NCBI GenBank assembly: GCA_025353985.1
Contig: JANXNT010001258.1
Span: 1 to 8,701, forward strand
DNA length: 8,701 nucleotides
Direction of reading: 5' to 3'
Source of the DNA: Limnoglobus sp.
GTDB taxonomy: Bacteria > Planctomycetota > Planctomycetia > Gemmatales > Gemmataceae
In this document: one piece after another, positions 1 through 5,709 of the stretch
How the letters are laid out: each line of letters starts with the position of its first letter
Position numbering within the stretch: the stretch's first letter is position 1
Notes under the pieces: generated by a model
Seen by the model: only the letters and a program-made list of their open reading frames with translations
Databases searched by the model: none
Told to the model about the DNA's origin: nothing
Position numbers and translations under genes: made by a program

Positions 1-69
1 GCCAAGCGCGACCTCGGCTACACCCCCCGCATCAGCACCGAAGCCGGCCTGAAGCGATTCCGGAAGTAG
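1..69 (+). CDS. C-terminal end of a probable NAD-dependent epimerase/dehydratase (partial)
   Basis: Frame 1 is open from the left edge to a TAG at 67-69 and gives 22 residues, with the pattern RDLGYTPRISTEAGLKRF. This resembles the C-terminus of extended short-chain dehydrogenases that act on nucleotide sugars or 3-beta-hydroxysteroid-like substrates. In those proteins an 'A-x-R-D-L-G-Y-x-P' segment followed by an 'EGL' helix closes the substrate domain. The NAD-binding Rossmann motif and the catalytic YxxxK lie outside the window, so neither substrate nor activity can be judged. The family call is an inference from a short tail. Confidence 0.6.
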   Translation, partial: AKRDLGYTPRISTEAGLKRFRK

Positions 70-115
70 CCCTCTCGCTCCGGTTTCACGTTGCGTCTCG
101 GAGACTCGCCACGAC

Positions 116-140
116 TCCCTCGCTAGCGCTTCGGGCTAAC
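116..140. repeat. Short intergenic repeat-like motif with GCTAGCGC core
   Basis: The core CGCTAGCGCTTCGGGCTAAC (121-140) contains an 8-bp palindrome-like GCTAGCGC and a partial dyad, GCTAGCGC / GGCTAAC. It lies in the 161-base gap between the epimerase tail and the isomerase gene. From memory, very similar strings recur between genes in planctomycete genomes. Only one copy is present here, so its repeat status is not shown by this window. The rest of the gap (70-218) shows no gene. Confidence 0.4.
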
Positions 141-218
141 AGTTCCGATATTCCTGCACATACATCCGTTTTGCGGAGCGAGATGGCTACATAATCGAGT
201 GTGACTCTTCGAGTCGCC

Positions 219-230
219 TATACTAGCGGC
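219..230 (+). promoter_or_regulatory. Putative -10 element placed for leaderless transcription of the isomerase gene
   Basis: TATACT at 219-224 is a good match to a sigma-70 -10 hexamer (TATAAT). It ends only six bases before the ATG at 231, so transcription would begin at or next to the start codon. No Shine-Dalgarno sequence precedes the ATG, which fits a leaderless mRNA. The same string, with one difference, sits before the FAD oxidase gene at 5897-5911. No convincing -35 box is visible at the normal spacing. Confidence 0.5.
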
Positions 231-1037
231 ATGAAATACAGTATTAGCCAAGCGTGTACGATGCCCGCGACGTTTGCCGCCGATGTGATGGGGTACTCCG
301 ATGGCGGGTGTACCGCCATCGAAGTTTGGCTCACGAAACTCGAGCAGCACCTTGCGACTTCGACCATCGACGCGACGCGTACACTCTTGGTCGATCGCGG
401 CGTGACGTTGGTGGCGGCGGCGTATCAGGGCGGGTTGCTGCTTTCGCAGGGGGACGCGCGGAAGGCGACGTTCGATCACTTCAAAACGCGGCTCGATTTG
501 TGCCAGCAATTCGCGATCCCGACGATGGTCGTCGTGGCGGACTTCGCGCAAACACTCGATGAAACGAGCCTGGGCCGTGCGGTCGTGTCGCTGTCGCAAG
601 CGGCACAGTGGGCGGCGGGGTACGACGTGCGGCTAGCGCTCGAGTTCCGCGGCGCGGACACGTTTTGTTCGTGCCTCGAAACGGCGATTTTGCTCGTGGA
701 ACAGTGCGATGAACCGAACGTCGGCGTCTGCCTGGATGCCTTTCAATATTACAAAGGCGCGAGCAAATTCGAAGATCTCGACCGCCTGACTCCGCAAACG
801 TTGGCACACGTTCACCTCTGCGACATCCCCGGCATCCCGCGAGAAATCATGACCGACGCCGACCGCGTCTTCCCCGGCGAAGGCGACTTCCAGTTACTTG
901 CAATTTTGCAAAAGCTACAGCAAATCGGCTACGCTGGTTACGTCTCGCTCGAAGTGATGAACCCGATGATCTGGCAATGCAAACCGAGCCAAGTCGCCGA
1001 ACTCGGCATGACGGCACTGACGCGATTACTGGGCTAA
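231..1037 (+). CDS. Sugar phosphate isomerase/epimerase family protein (AP endonuclease 2-like TIM barrel)
   Basis: This 268-residue protein matches the xylose isomerase-like TIM barrel family (PF01261), which isomerises or epimerises sugars or inositol derivatives using a divalent metal. The four metal-ligand positions known from D-tagatose 3-epimerase can be placed in order: Glu138 (LALEF), Asp169 (VCLDAF), His195 (HVHLCD) and Glu241 (SLEVMNP). Arg212 in DRVFPGEGDF matches the conserved phosphate/substrate-side RxxPGxGD segment. The His usually found three residues after the metal Asp is Gln172 here. A GTG at 201 would add ten residues, but the ATG at 231 was chosen because the protein then begins in the usual way (MKYSISQ) and because TATACT at 219-224 would lie inside a longer ORF. 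The exact substrate is unknown. The upstream partial epimerase hints at sugar metabolism, but the 161-base gap suggests a separate transcript. Confidence 0.85.
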   Translation: MKYSISQACTMPATFAADVMGYSDGGCTAIEVWLTKLEQHLATSTIDATRTLLVDRGVTLVAAAYQGGLLLSQGDARKATFDHFKTRLDLCQQFAIPTMVVVADFAQTLDETSLGRAVVSLSQAAQWAAGYDVRLALEFRGADTFCSCLETAILLVEQCDEPNVGVCLDAFQYYKGASKFEDLDRLTPQTLAHVHLCDIPGIPREIMTDADRVFPGEGDFQLLAILQKLQQIGYAGYVSLEVMNPMIWQCKPSQVAELGMTALTRLLG

Positions 1038-1070
1038 CGCGTCAGGTAACGTTCTCAATTCGCCGGTACT

Positions 1071-1111
1071 ACCCAATTCACCACCCAATTCATTGGGTGG
1101 TACCCAATTCA
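1071..1111. repeat. Triple ACCCAATTCA repeat around a perfect palindrome; possible terminator hairpin
   Basis: ACCCAATTCA occurs three times (1071-1080, 1083-1092 and 1102-1111). Between the first and last copies, 1080-1101 form a perfect 10-bp inverted repeat with a 2-base centre; its core is CCACCCAATTCATTGGGTGG at 1081-1100. It begins 43 bases after the isomerase stop. It could act as a transcription terminator for that gene, but no T-run follows it. It could also be a local duplication or the remains of a small repeat element. Confidence 0.5.
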
Positions 1112-1178
1112 TCCGTCACGCACCAAGCCGTCGCAATCGGCACGGTTCAAATCGCATCGGAAGGCGAGCGGTTATTCT

Positions 1179-1249
1179 GAGCCGATTCCCCGCAAGGGGT
1201 CGGGTGGAAGCATCGGAGCCTACACCCGACCCGTTGCGGGGATCGGCTC
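1179..1249. repeat. Large near-perfect inverted repeat (28/27-base arms, 16-base loop)
   Basis: The left arm (1179-1206, starting GAGCCGATTCCCCGCAAG) pairs with the right arm (1223-1249, ending GCGGGGATCGGCTC). The only faults are one extra T in the left arm and one mismatched base. The loop is 1207-1222. As RNA it would form a very stable GC-rich hairpin of about 26 base pairs from either strand. It lies between two convergent genes, 43 bases past the stop of the minus-strand acyltransferase gene and 141 bases past the isomerase stop. It may therefore act as a bidirectional terminator. Its arm length and symmetry equally fit a dispersed REP- or MITE-like intergenic repeat. No ORF lies inside it. 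Confidence 0.7.
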
Positions 1250-1292
1250 GGTAATATCGGATGCATCGCGAATGTTCGGAGAGTTTCCGCCC

Positions 1293-2033
1293 TTAGCAGC
1301 TAAACGCCAATTCCCCGACGATCTCGGAATTCAAAATCGCTTCGAGCCGTGCCAGTGCGCGGGCGACGATTGCGCCGTCGAGCACGCGGTGATCGTACAC
1401 CAGACGCACATCAACGCTGCCATCGGGGGCAATGATACCATACGTCAGCGTACACGTAAGTGGCGTGAGCGGGTGCAATGACTCGGCACCGAGTGAGGAG
1501 TAAACGGTGACGCTGAACGTGCCGAAGAGGTTGCCGCGACTGCGTGGCAAGTTCAATCCGAGCCACCAGAGCGGGCGACGGAGTAAGCGTGGAATGCGCG
1601 TGAACCGGAGTGCGCGGCGAAAAGCTTTGATCTCTTCGATGGGCGATTTCGCGAGCCGTTCGATGCGCCGGGAGATTTCTTTCACCGGCATTTCGGCAGG
1701 GTCGGTGATGCGGCCGATGAACACGCCGCGCTCGCCAAGATACTCGCGTTCGACGGCAATTCCCGCCACGCTGATCGGGTATTGATACAGCCGCGGCCAC
1801 GGGAGTTTGATGTAGGCGCGGCGGAGTTCGGGCATTTCTTTCGCGAGAAGTGCGAACGCCTTCGTAAAGACCGCGGGCCACGACGGACGCGGGTCGCACG
1901 TCGTACGCGCAGCCACGACGGCGGCAATTTGCATTCGCCGTTGAACGGGAACCGTCGGTACCCCGGTCGAAAAATGCAGCAGATCGCAGATGAACCGTCG
2001 CTGCGCCGATAGCGGTATCGAGTAGCCTTTCAC
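1293..2033 (-). CDS. Stand-alone 2-oxoacid dehydrogenase E2-type acyltransferase domain protein
   Basis: The 246-residue product resembles the catalytic domain of dihydrolipoamide acyltransferases (PF00198), which pass an acyl group between a thiol carrier and CoA. The E2 active-site signature HRxxDG is intact near the C-terminus as DHRVLDG (Asp214-Gly220, His215 and Asp219). It is preceded by a typical strand pattern in residues about 165-213, including GTFSVTVYSSLG and LTYGIIAPDGSVDVRLVYD. No lipoyl domain, E3-binding domain or linker is present, so it cannot be an ordinary E2 subunit. Its acyl donor and acceptor are unknown. The start is GTG at 2033-2031, which overlaps the methyltransferase stop (TGA at 2032-2030) as GTGA. 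The open frame continues 82 residues further upstream to an ATG at 2279, but that part is a shadow of the methyltransferase. Coupled translation with the methyltransferase suggests a shared pathway. Confidence 0.75.
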   Translation of the reverse strand: MKGYSIPLSAQRRFICDLLHFSTGVPTVPVQRRMQIAAVVAARTTCDPRPSWPAVFTKAFALLAKEMPELRRAYIKLPWPRLYQYPISVAGIAVEREYLGERGVFIGRITDPAEMPVKEISRRIERLAKSPIEEIKAFRRALRFTRIPRLLRRPLWWLGLNLPRSRGNLFGTFSVTVYSSLGAESLHPLTPLTCTLTYGIIAPDGSVDVRLVYDHRVLDGAIVARALARLEAILNSEIVGELAFSC

Positions 2034-2796
2034 GATCGCGTACAAGTGAAAATATACGCCTGATCGCAGTAGCTGAGGCGGTGCGAAATCTGCGTGAAGC
2101 CGGCTTCGGTAAGGCGTGCGGTTACGTCTTCGGCGGGCAGATAATGGAAGCGCCCCGTGCGGGCTTCGCGCGTCAGCCACGCGCCGTAACGATACATCCG
2201 CCACGATTTTTGCAGGTAGCGCAACGGCCGTTTCGCCCCGAACACGCCCCGTAACGAACGCAGCCCTACTCGCGTCCACTTCGGGTTCGGCACATTCACC
2301 GAAAATACGAACATGCCACTAGACCGCAAGAGGCGATGCACTTCGGACAGCACCGCATCGTACGCTTGCGTCGACCAATCGCCCGTAACGGGATCGATCG
2401 ATTCTGCGTACGAAATCGACAAACCGGAGATGACGCGGTCGAAACTGGCATCCGCAAACAAGCCGAGGCCCGAACTGAAATCGGCACACACGAACCGGAT
2501 GCGCTCGCCCGGTGTCGGCGTGAGATCGCGTTGCAAATATTCGTAAGCTCGCTCGTTCGCGGCGGCGCAATCGAGGCCGACACGCGACCGACCGTACCGT
2601 GCGTGCGTTCCCAAATGCCCTTCGTCAACGAGCCACCGCCGCACCCGAGATCGAGCCACTCCTGGCCCGCTTTCGGGTCGGCACAATCCAGCGTATCCTC
2701 GCGCAACTGACGGTACGGCGGCAGTTCGTGCTGGCCCCAGAATGCTTTCGCACACTGGGTGTCCGGCCAATAATTGATCGCGGTGCGTGTCTTCAT
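2030..2796 (-). pseudogene. Class I SAM-dependent methyltransferase, interrupted by a one-base frameshift
   Basis: Two minus-strand frames together encode one methyltransferase of about 255 residues. The first starts at the ATG at 2796 (MKTRTAINYWPD) and carries the SAM-binding glycine loop EWLDLGCGGGSL (residues 47-58). It is coherent until GTVGRV near 2581. The second frame resumes as VGLDCAAANERAYEYL and carries VCADF, then FDRVISGLSISY, and a C-terminal region ending FTCTRS and TGA at 2032-2030. Adding one base near 2579-2583 would restore RVVGLD, the usual strand after motif I. No slippery heptamer is visible, so programmed frameshifting looks unlikely. This is either a recent deletion or a sequencing error; the coding pattern on both sides is well kept. 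A GTG at 2865 overlapping the Uma2 stop (GTGA) is an alternative start, but the 23 extra residues do not look like this family. The substrate is unknown. Confidence 0.75.
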
Positions 2797-2861
2797 TCGC
2801 GGAGAATATCCCGGACATGCGCGCGAACGCAAGGGGAACTGGCGACACAGGATCGATTTCG

Positions 2862-3776
2862 TCACTCCGCAGAATTGCCACGCAGAAGGCGCAACTCTGT
2901 CGCGATTTGCTCTGCACGCCGTTCGGCTTCATCCGCTCGCGTTCGCTCGGAAACCATCTGTTGCTGGAACGCTTCCGATTGCTGTTTGTACGCTTCGGAT
3001 TGTTGCTTGAACGTTTCCGATTGCTGATTGTACACTTCGGATTGTTGCTTGTACTCTTCGGATTTCACTGTCATTTCATCGAGACTTTCGACGAGTCCTA
3101 ACGTGTCGGGAATGTCTTGACCGTCTTCGTTGGCAGCAACGACGGTGTTGTCTAGCCAGCGAAACCACATCTTCAAGCCTGGCACCATGAAGCCCAATTC
3201 CACGTCGCGCCGCATCGGTTTGTAACGATCGCCGTCGAGGCGATACCCTCGCACGTTCGGATTGCCGTTCGGCTCCGCGACATCGACCAGGATGTAATAG
3301 GGGATGCCAACCGCGGCATATTCGACGAACTTCTTGTCCAAGTCGATGTACCGCGTACTTTCCGATGTCACTTCGAAAACGGCGATGACTTCGATCCCCA
3401 AATCGGCGACAGGTAGCGTGCCCCGAAGGTCGTCCCAATCCATCGTGAAGCGGTCGAAGACGACGACATCTGGCCCGTGGGGACGAATTTCGGGATGCTG
3501 CCAATCGATGCGATGGTCGGAGAAGACGCGAACCGATGGCCGCGCACGACAGGCTTGCAAAATCGCTTCGTGGAGATACCGGACGGCAATGTTGTGCGCA
3601 TTATTGAGCATCAAGCGGTCCTCTTCCTGGGGATGGAGGAAGTCCTCCTCAGTCAGTGGCACGAGCTTGTCGTCTCGTTTGCCGTTCGCGTCGAAGCACT
3701 TCACGTATCGCGTTCCAATGTGAAACGGATCGACGCTCTGGGCTGGCCGTGGGGTCGCTAATAATTCGCTCGACAT
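2862..3776 (-). CDS. Uma2-family (PD-(D/E)XK nuclease-like) protein with C-terminal heptad-repeat coiled coil
   Basis: This 304-residue protein has a Uma2 (DUF820) restriction-endonuclease-like fold at about residues 40-215. The candidate catalytic set is visible: Pro102-Asp103 in GPDVVVFD, Glu135 in FEVTSEST, and Lys149 in DLDKKFVEYA, followed by GIPYYILVD. Residues 239-273 are five 7-residue units of the type EAYKQQS. They lead into a charged helix (SERTRADEAERRAEQIATELRLL), so the tail should form a coiled coil and perhaps an oligomer. The start is ATG at 3776, with GGAGAG at 3786-3781 giving good Shine-Dalgarno spacing. Uma2 genes are greatly expanded in planctomycetes and cyanobacteria, and their biological role is not established. 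It follows trpB by 42 bases on the same strand, but a possible -10 box in that gap means it may have its own promoter. Confidence 0.85.
   Translation of the reverse strand: MSSELLATPRPAQSVDPFHIGTRYVKCFDANGKRDDKLVPLTEEDFLHPQEEDRLMLNNAHNIAVRYLHEAILQACRARPSVRVFSDHRIDWQHPEIRPHGPDVVVFDRFTMDWDDLRGTLPVADLGIEVIAVFEVTSESTRYIDLDKKFVEYAAVGIPYYILVDVAEPNGNPNVRGYRLDGDRYKPMRRDVELGFMVPGLKMWFRWLDNTVVAANEDGQDIPDTLGLVESLDEMTVKSEEYKQQSEVYNQQSETFKQQSEAYKQQSEAFQQQMVSERTRADEAERRAEQIATELRLLRGNSAE
2959..3063 (-). repeat. Five tandem 21-bp units inside the Uma2 gene
   Basis: Units lie at 2959-2979, 2980-3000, 3001-3021, 3022-3042 and 3043-3063. On the plus strand each has the form TGYTGNNNGNACNCTTCSGAT, with small variations. 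Read on the minus strand, each encodes seven residues of the pattern (E)xYKQQS, a heptad of the coiled-coil tail. The unit length is a multiple of three, so gain or loss of a unit keeps the frame. This makes the array a likely site of length variation between strains. Confidence 0.9.
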
Positions 3777-3780
3777 GGCA

Positions 3781-3812
3781 CTCTCCGTATCAAACCGTAC
3801 GCGACTATTGTA
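3781..3812 (-). promoter_or_regulatory. Ribosome binding site and possible -10 box of the Uma2 gene
   Basis: On the minus strand, GGAGAG (3786-3781) lies four bases before the ATG (six if counted from GGAG), which supports the start at 3776. TACAAT (3812-3807) further upstream matches a -10 hexamer and would give a leader of about 25 bases. No clear -35 box is seen; that region falls within the last codons of trpB. The ribosome binding site is well supported and the promoter is tentative. Confidence 0.45.
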
Positions 3813-3818
3813 CTCCGT

Positions 3819-5045
3819 TTACTTCCCGCGTGCTTCCATCACGCGGGCGACTTCGGCGCAGTCTTTGTCGCCGCGACCGCTGAAACAGAGGACGATCGCT
3901 TCGTCGGCGTCGCGCTCGGCGGCCATTCGCATCGTTTCCACGATGGCGTGCGCGGTTTCGAGCGCGGGAAGGATTCCTTCGAGGCGGCTGCACAAATAGA
4001 ACGCTTCGATCGCTTCGTCGTCGGTGACGTTGCAGTATCGCACGCGGTTGTTGTCTTTCCAGAAGCTATGTTCGGGGCCGACGGCAGGGTAATCTAGCCC
4101 TGCGGAGACGCTGTGCACGTCAGAGGTTTGGCCGTCGTCGTCTTGCAGAACGTACGTGAATGTGCCGTGGAGGACGCCCGGCTGGCCGTAGTTTAACGTG
4201 GCCGCGTGGTTGCCAGGTTTCGCGCTGCGACCGCCCGCCTCGACGCCGACGATTTCGACATTCTCATCGTCGATGAACGGGTAGAACATGCCCGCCGCAT
4301 TCGAGCCGCCGCCGACACACGCAACGATCGCATCGGGTAAATGCCCGATCTGTTCCAGGCATTGCTGACGCGTCTCGCGGCCGATCACCGATTGGAAATC
4401 GCGAACCATCATCGGGAACGGGTGTGGCCCGATCGCGCTGCCGATGATGTAGTGCGTGCTTTCGACCGACGACATCCATTCGCGCATCGCCTCGTTGACC
4501 GCATCGCGCAGCGTTCGGCTACCACTCTCGACGGGGAACACTTCCGCACCCATCGCCTTCATGCGGAAGACGTTGAGTTCCTGACGGCGAATATCTTCGG
4601 TGCCCATATAAACCCGGCACGACATCCCGAGTAGCGCCGCCGCCGTGGCGGATGCGACGCCGTGTTGGCCCGCACCGGTCTCCGCGATGATGCGCTTCTT
4701 GCCCATCCGCTTCGTTAAGAGTGCCTGCCCAATGGCGTTGTTGATCTTGTGTGCGCCGGTGTGGTTGAGATCTTCGCGCTTCAGGAAAATGCGTGCCCCG
4801 CCCGCTTCTTGCGTCAGTCGTTCGGCGAAGTACAGTCGCGACGGTCGACCGACGTACTCGTTCATGATGCGGTGAAACTCGGCTTCGAACAGCGGATCGC
4901 GACGCGCATCTTCGTACGCATCTGTCAGTTGTTCGAGCGCGAACATCAACGTTTCGGGAACGTACCGCCCGCCGTAATCGCCGAACCGTCCCTTCCGGTC
5001 CGGAACAGCCGAAACGGGAGTGGCCAATGTTGTCGCGAGTGTCAT
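3819..5045 (-). CDS. trpB: Tryptophan synthase beta chain
   Basis: TrpB condenses indole with L-serine to make L-tryptophan, using PLP, in the cytoplasm. The 408-residue product is the normal length for the standard TrpB1 class and is conserved throughout. It opens with GRFGDYGGRYVPETL (19-33). The PLP-binding Lys100 sits in HTGAHKINNA, the catalytic Glu122 in AETGAGQHG, the phosphate-binding loop in GGGSNA (245-250), and the C-terminal cofactor segment in SGRGDKD (389-395). The ATG at 5045 gives about 18 residues before the conserved core, which is usual. No Shine-Dalgarno sequence is obvious upstream. trpA, which normally follows trpB, is not downstream here. The next genes are a Uma2 protein, a methyltransferase and an acyltransferase, none with a known link to tryptophan. 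The alpha subunit is presumably encoded elsewhere. Confidence 0.97.
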   Translation of the reverse strand: MTLATTLATPVSAVPDRKGRFGDYGGRYVPETLMFALEQLTDAYEDARRDPLFEAEFHRIMNEYVGRPSRLYFAERLTQEAGGARIFLKREDLNHTGAHKINNAIGQALLTKRMGKKRIIAETGAGQHGVASATAAALLGMSCRVYMGTEDIRRQELNVFRMKAMGAEVFPVESGSRTLRDAVNEAMREWMSSVESTHYIIGSAIGPHPFPMMVRDFQSVIGRETRQQCLEQIGHLPDAIVACVGGGSNAAGMFYPFIDDENVEIVGVEAGGRSAKPGNHAATLNYGQPGVLHGTFTYVLQDDDGQTSDVHSVSAGLDYPAVGPEHSFWKDNNRVRYCNVTDDEAIEAFYLCSRLEGILPALETAHAIVETMRMAAERDADEAIVLCFSGRGDKDCAEVARVMEARGK

Positions 5046-5114
5046 AGTCGTGTCACTTATTGTGAGGCGAAACTTTCAGTACGTATCTTACCGCAGCGCG
5101 TGCAGAAACAAACT

Positions 5115-5137
5115 CCCAAATCCAGCAGGGATTTGGG
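5115..5137. repeat. 9-bp hairpin CCCAAATCC / GGATTTGGG
   Basis: CCCAAATCC (5115-5123) and GGATTTGGG (5129-5137) pair perfectly across a five-base loop, AGCAG. The dyad lies 70 bases upstream of the trpB start and is followed by GCACCCC, which resembles part of the larger inverted repeat at 5211. It could be a small dispersed repeat, or an operator or attenuator-like structure if trpB is transcribed from further upstream. No T-run adjoins it in the trpB direction. Confidence 0.5.
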
Positions 5138-5210
5138 CACCCCATTGTAGGCAAACGTACGCTTGGAAATCATCCCTCTCTGGCGCGTTCTGAAGTTGCG
5201 CCATTCTCAT

Positions 5211-5293
5211 GTAGGGGCACCCCTTGTGGGTGCCGGTTCATGCTATCAGAGACAGGGATATTAATCCCAGGCACCCACAAGGGGTGCCCCTAC
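5211..5293. repeat. Perfect 24-bp inverted repeat with 35-base spacer (MITE/REP-like)
   Basis: The arms are 5211-5234 (GTAGGGGCACCCCTTGTGGG followed by TGCC) and 5270-5293, and they are exact reverse complements over all 24 bases. The spacer (5235-5269) contains a further small dyad, GGGAT-ATTA-ATCCC. A perfect match of this length without coding function suggests recent origin or selection for the hairpin. From memory, very similar 'GTAGGGGCACCCC...GGTGCC' strings occur as multicopy intergenic repeats in several bacterial groups, including cyanobacteria. Only this copy is in the window. No target-site duplication was recognised at the edges. Confidence 0.75.
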
Positions 5294-5335
5294 GAAATCT
5301 CTCCAGGACACGGATCGCCTGTATTTTAAGGTGCG

Positions 5336-5367
5336 CCCAGGGTTAGACGCTTCGTCGTACCCCTGGG
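5336..5367 (-). terminator. Hairpin just past the PEP-CTERM-like ORF, possible terminator
   Basis: CCCAGGG (5336-5342) pairs with CCCTGGG (5361-5367), and an inner stem GACG-CTT-CGTC (5346-5356) lies within the loop. The structure begins 21 bases beyond the stop codon of the minus-strand ORF at 5389. No T-run follows, so it would be a weak or factor-dependent terminator. Confidence 0.4.
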
Positions 5368-5388
5368 TCATCCTGCTGCCCACCGTAT

Positions 5389-5709
5389 CTACACCGCAAT
5401 GACTTCGCCGTTACCACGACGACGGCGGACGAGGCCGACGAGTGCCATCCCGAATGCGGCGAGTATCACCGCCGGTGGTGCCGGGACGGCTTGCGACGTG
5501 AACGAGATGCGATAAATGTCCGAGTCGTTCGTGATCTGCGTATCGAAAATGTAACCGCCGCGAGTAGTAACGCCGTTGAAGACGCTTAATTCGCTGAAGC
5601 TGAATTCGACCACACCGTTCTCCGGGGTTCGGAGTGCGTTATCCCCTCCAACGACGAACGCGGCGTTGAGGGGATCGGTCGTATGTGCAGCCTGTCGACG
5701 GTTCCGCAC
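5389..5709 (-). CDS. PEP-CTERM-like sorting-tail protein, probably an N-terminally truncated remnant
   Basis: The 106-residue frame ends in a tripartite sorting signal: VPAPP (in place of the usual VPEP), a hydrophobic helix AVILAAFGMALVGLV, and an arginine cluster RRRR followed by GNGEVIAV. In exosortase systems such tails anchor a secreted protein in the membrane until it is cleaved. Residues about 30-75 (PENGVVEFSFSELSVFNGVTT and on) look like real beta-rich secreted-protein coding sequence. The first 20 or so residues (VRNRRQAAHTT) do not, and no signal peptide exists. Another minus-strand frame just upstream gives SIDFDELRAEPSTGC, which may be displaced coding sequence. The eight-residue extension after the arginines is also unusual. 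The best reading is a decayed or frameshifted secreted protein gene, but a short functional form cannot be excluded. It is divergent from the FAD oxidase gene. Confidence 0.5.
   Translation of the reverse strand: MRNRRQAAHTTDPLNAAFVVGGDNALRTPENGVVEFSFSELSVFNGVTTRGGYIFDTQITNDSDIYRISFTSQAVPAPPAVILAAFGMALVGLVRRRRGNGEVIAV

Larger units (their letters stand above)
5046..5388. other. Gene-free intergenic region of 343 bases rich in inverted repeats
   Basis: No ORF with coding character was found on either strand. The region holds three dyads: a 9-bp hairpin at 5115-5137, a perfect 24-bp inverted repeat at 5211-5293, and a nested hairpin at 5336-5367. The trpB promoter should lie at its left end, in about 5050-5110. 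TAAGAT at 5090-5085 on the minus strand is only a weak -10 candidate. No T-box, trp leader peptide with tandem Trp codons, or riboswitch was recognised upstream of trpB. Confidence 0.6.

Noticed and set aside
201..230. GTG start ten codons upstream of the isomerase ATG
   Set aside because: The added residues are not family-like, no ribosome binding site precedes the GTG, and the likely -10 hexamer would fall inside the gene.
2034..2279. 82-residue N-terminal extension of the acyltransferase frame
   Set aside because: This stretch overlaps the C-terminal coding region of the methyltransferase in another frame and does not look like an E2 domain. The GTG at 2033 overlapping the stop is the better start.
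2575..2590. Programmed -1 frameshifting in the methyltransferase
   Set aside because: The shift direction would fit, but there is no slippery heptamer or evident downstream stimulatory structure. A one-base deletion or sequencing error is simpler.
2797..2932. Upstream extension of the second methyltransferase frame to an ATG at 2932
   Set aside because: The translated sequence before the frameshift in that frame is not methyltransferase-like and overlaps the end of the Uma2 gene.
2959..3063. CRISPR-like spacing of 21-bp repeats
   Set aside because: The units are directly tandem without spacers and encode in-frame heptads of the Uma2 coiled coil.
3304..3723. 139-residue plus-strand open frame
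   Set aside because: It is antisense to the conserved Uma2 domain, is rich in Ser and Arg, and has no recognisable motif.
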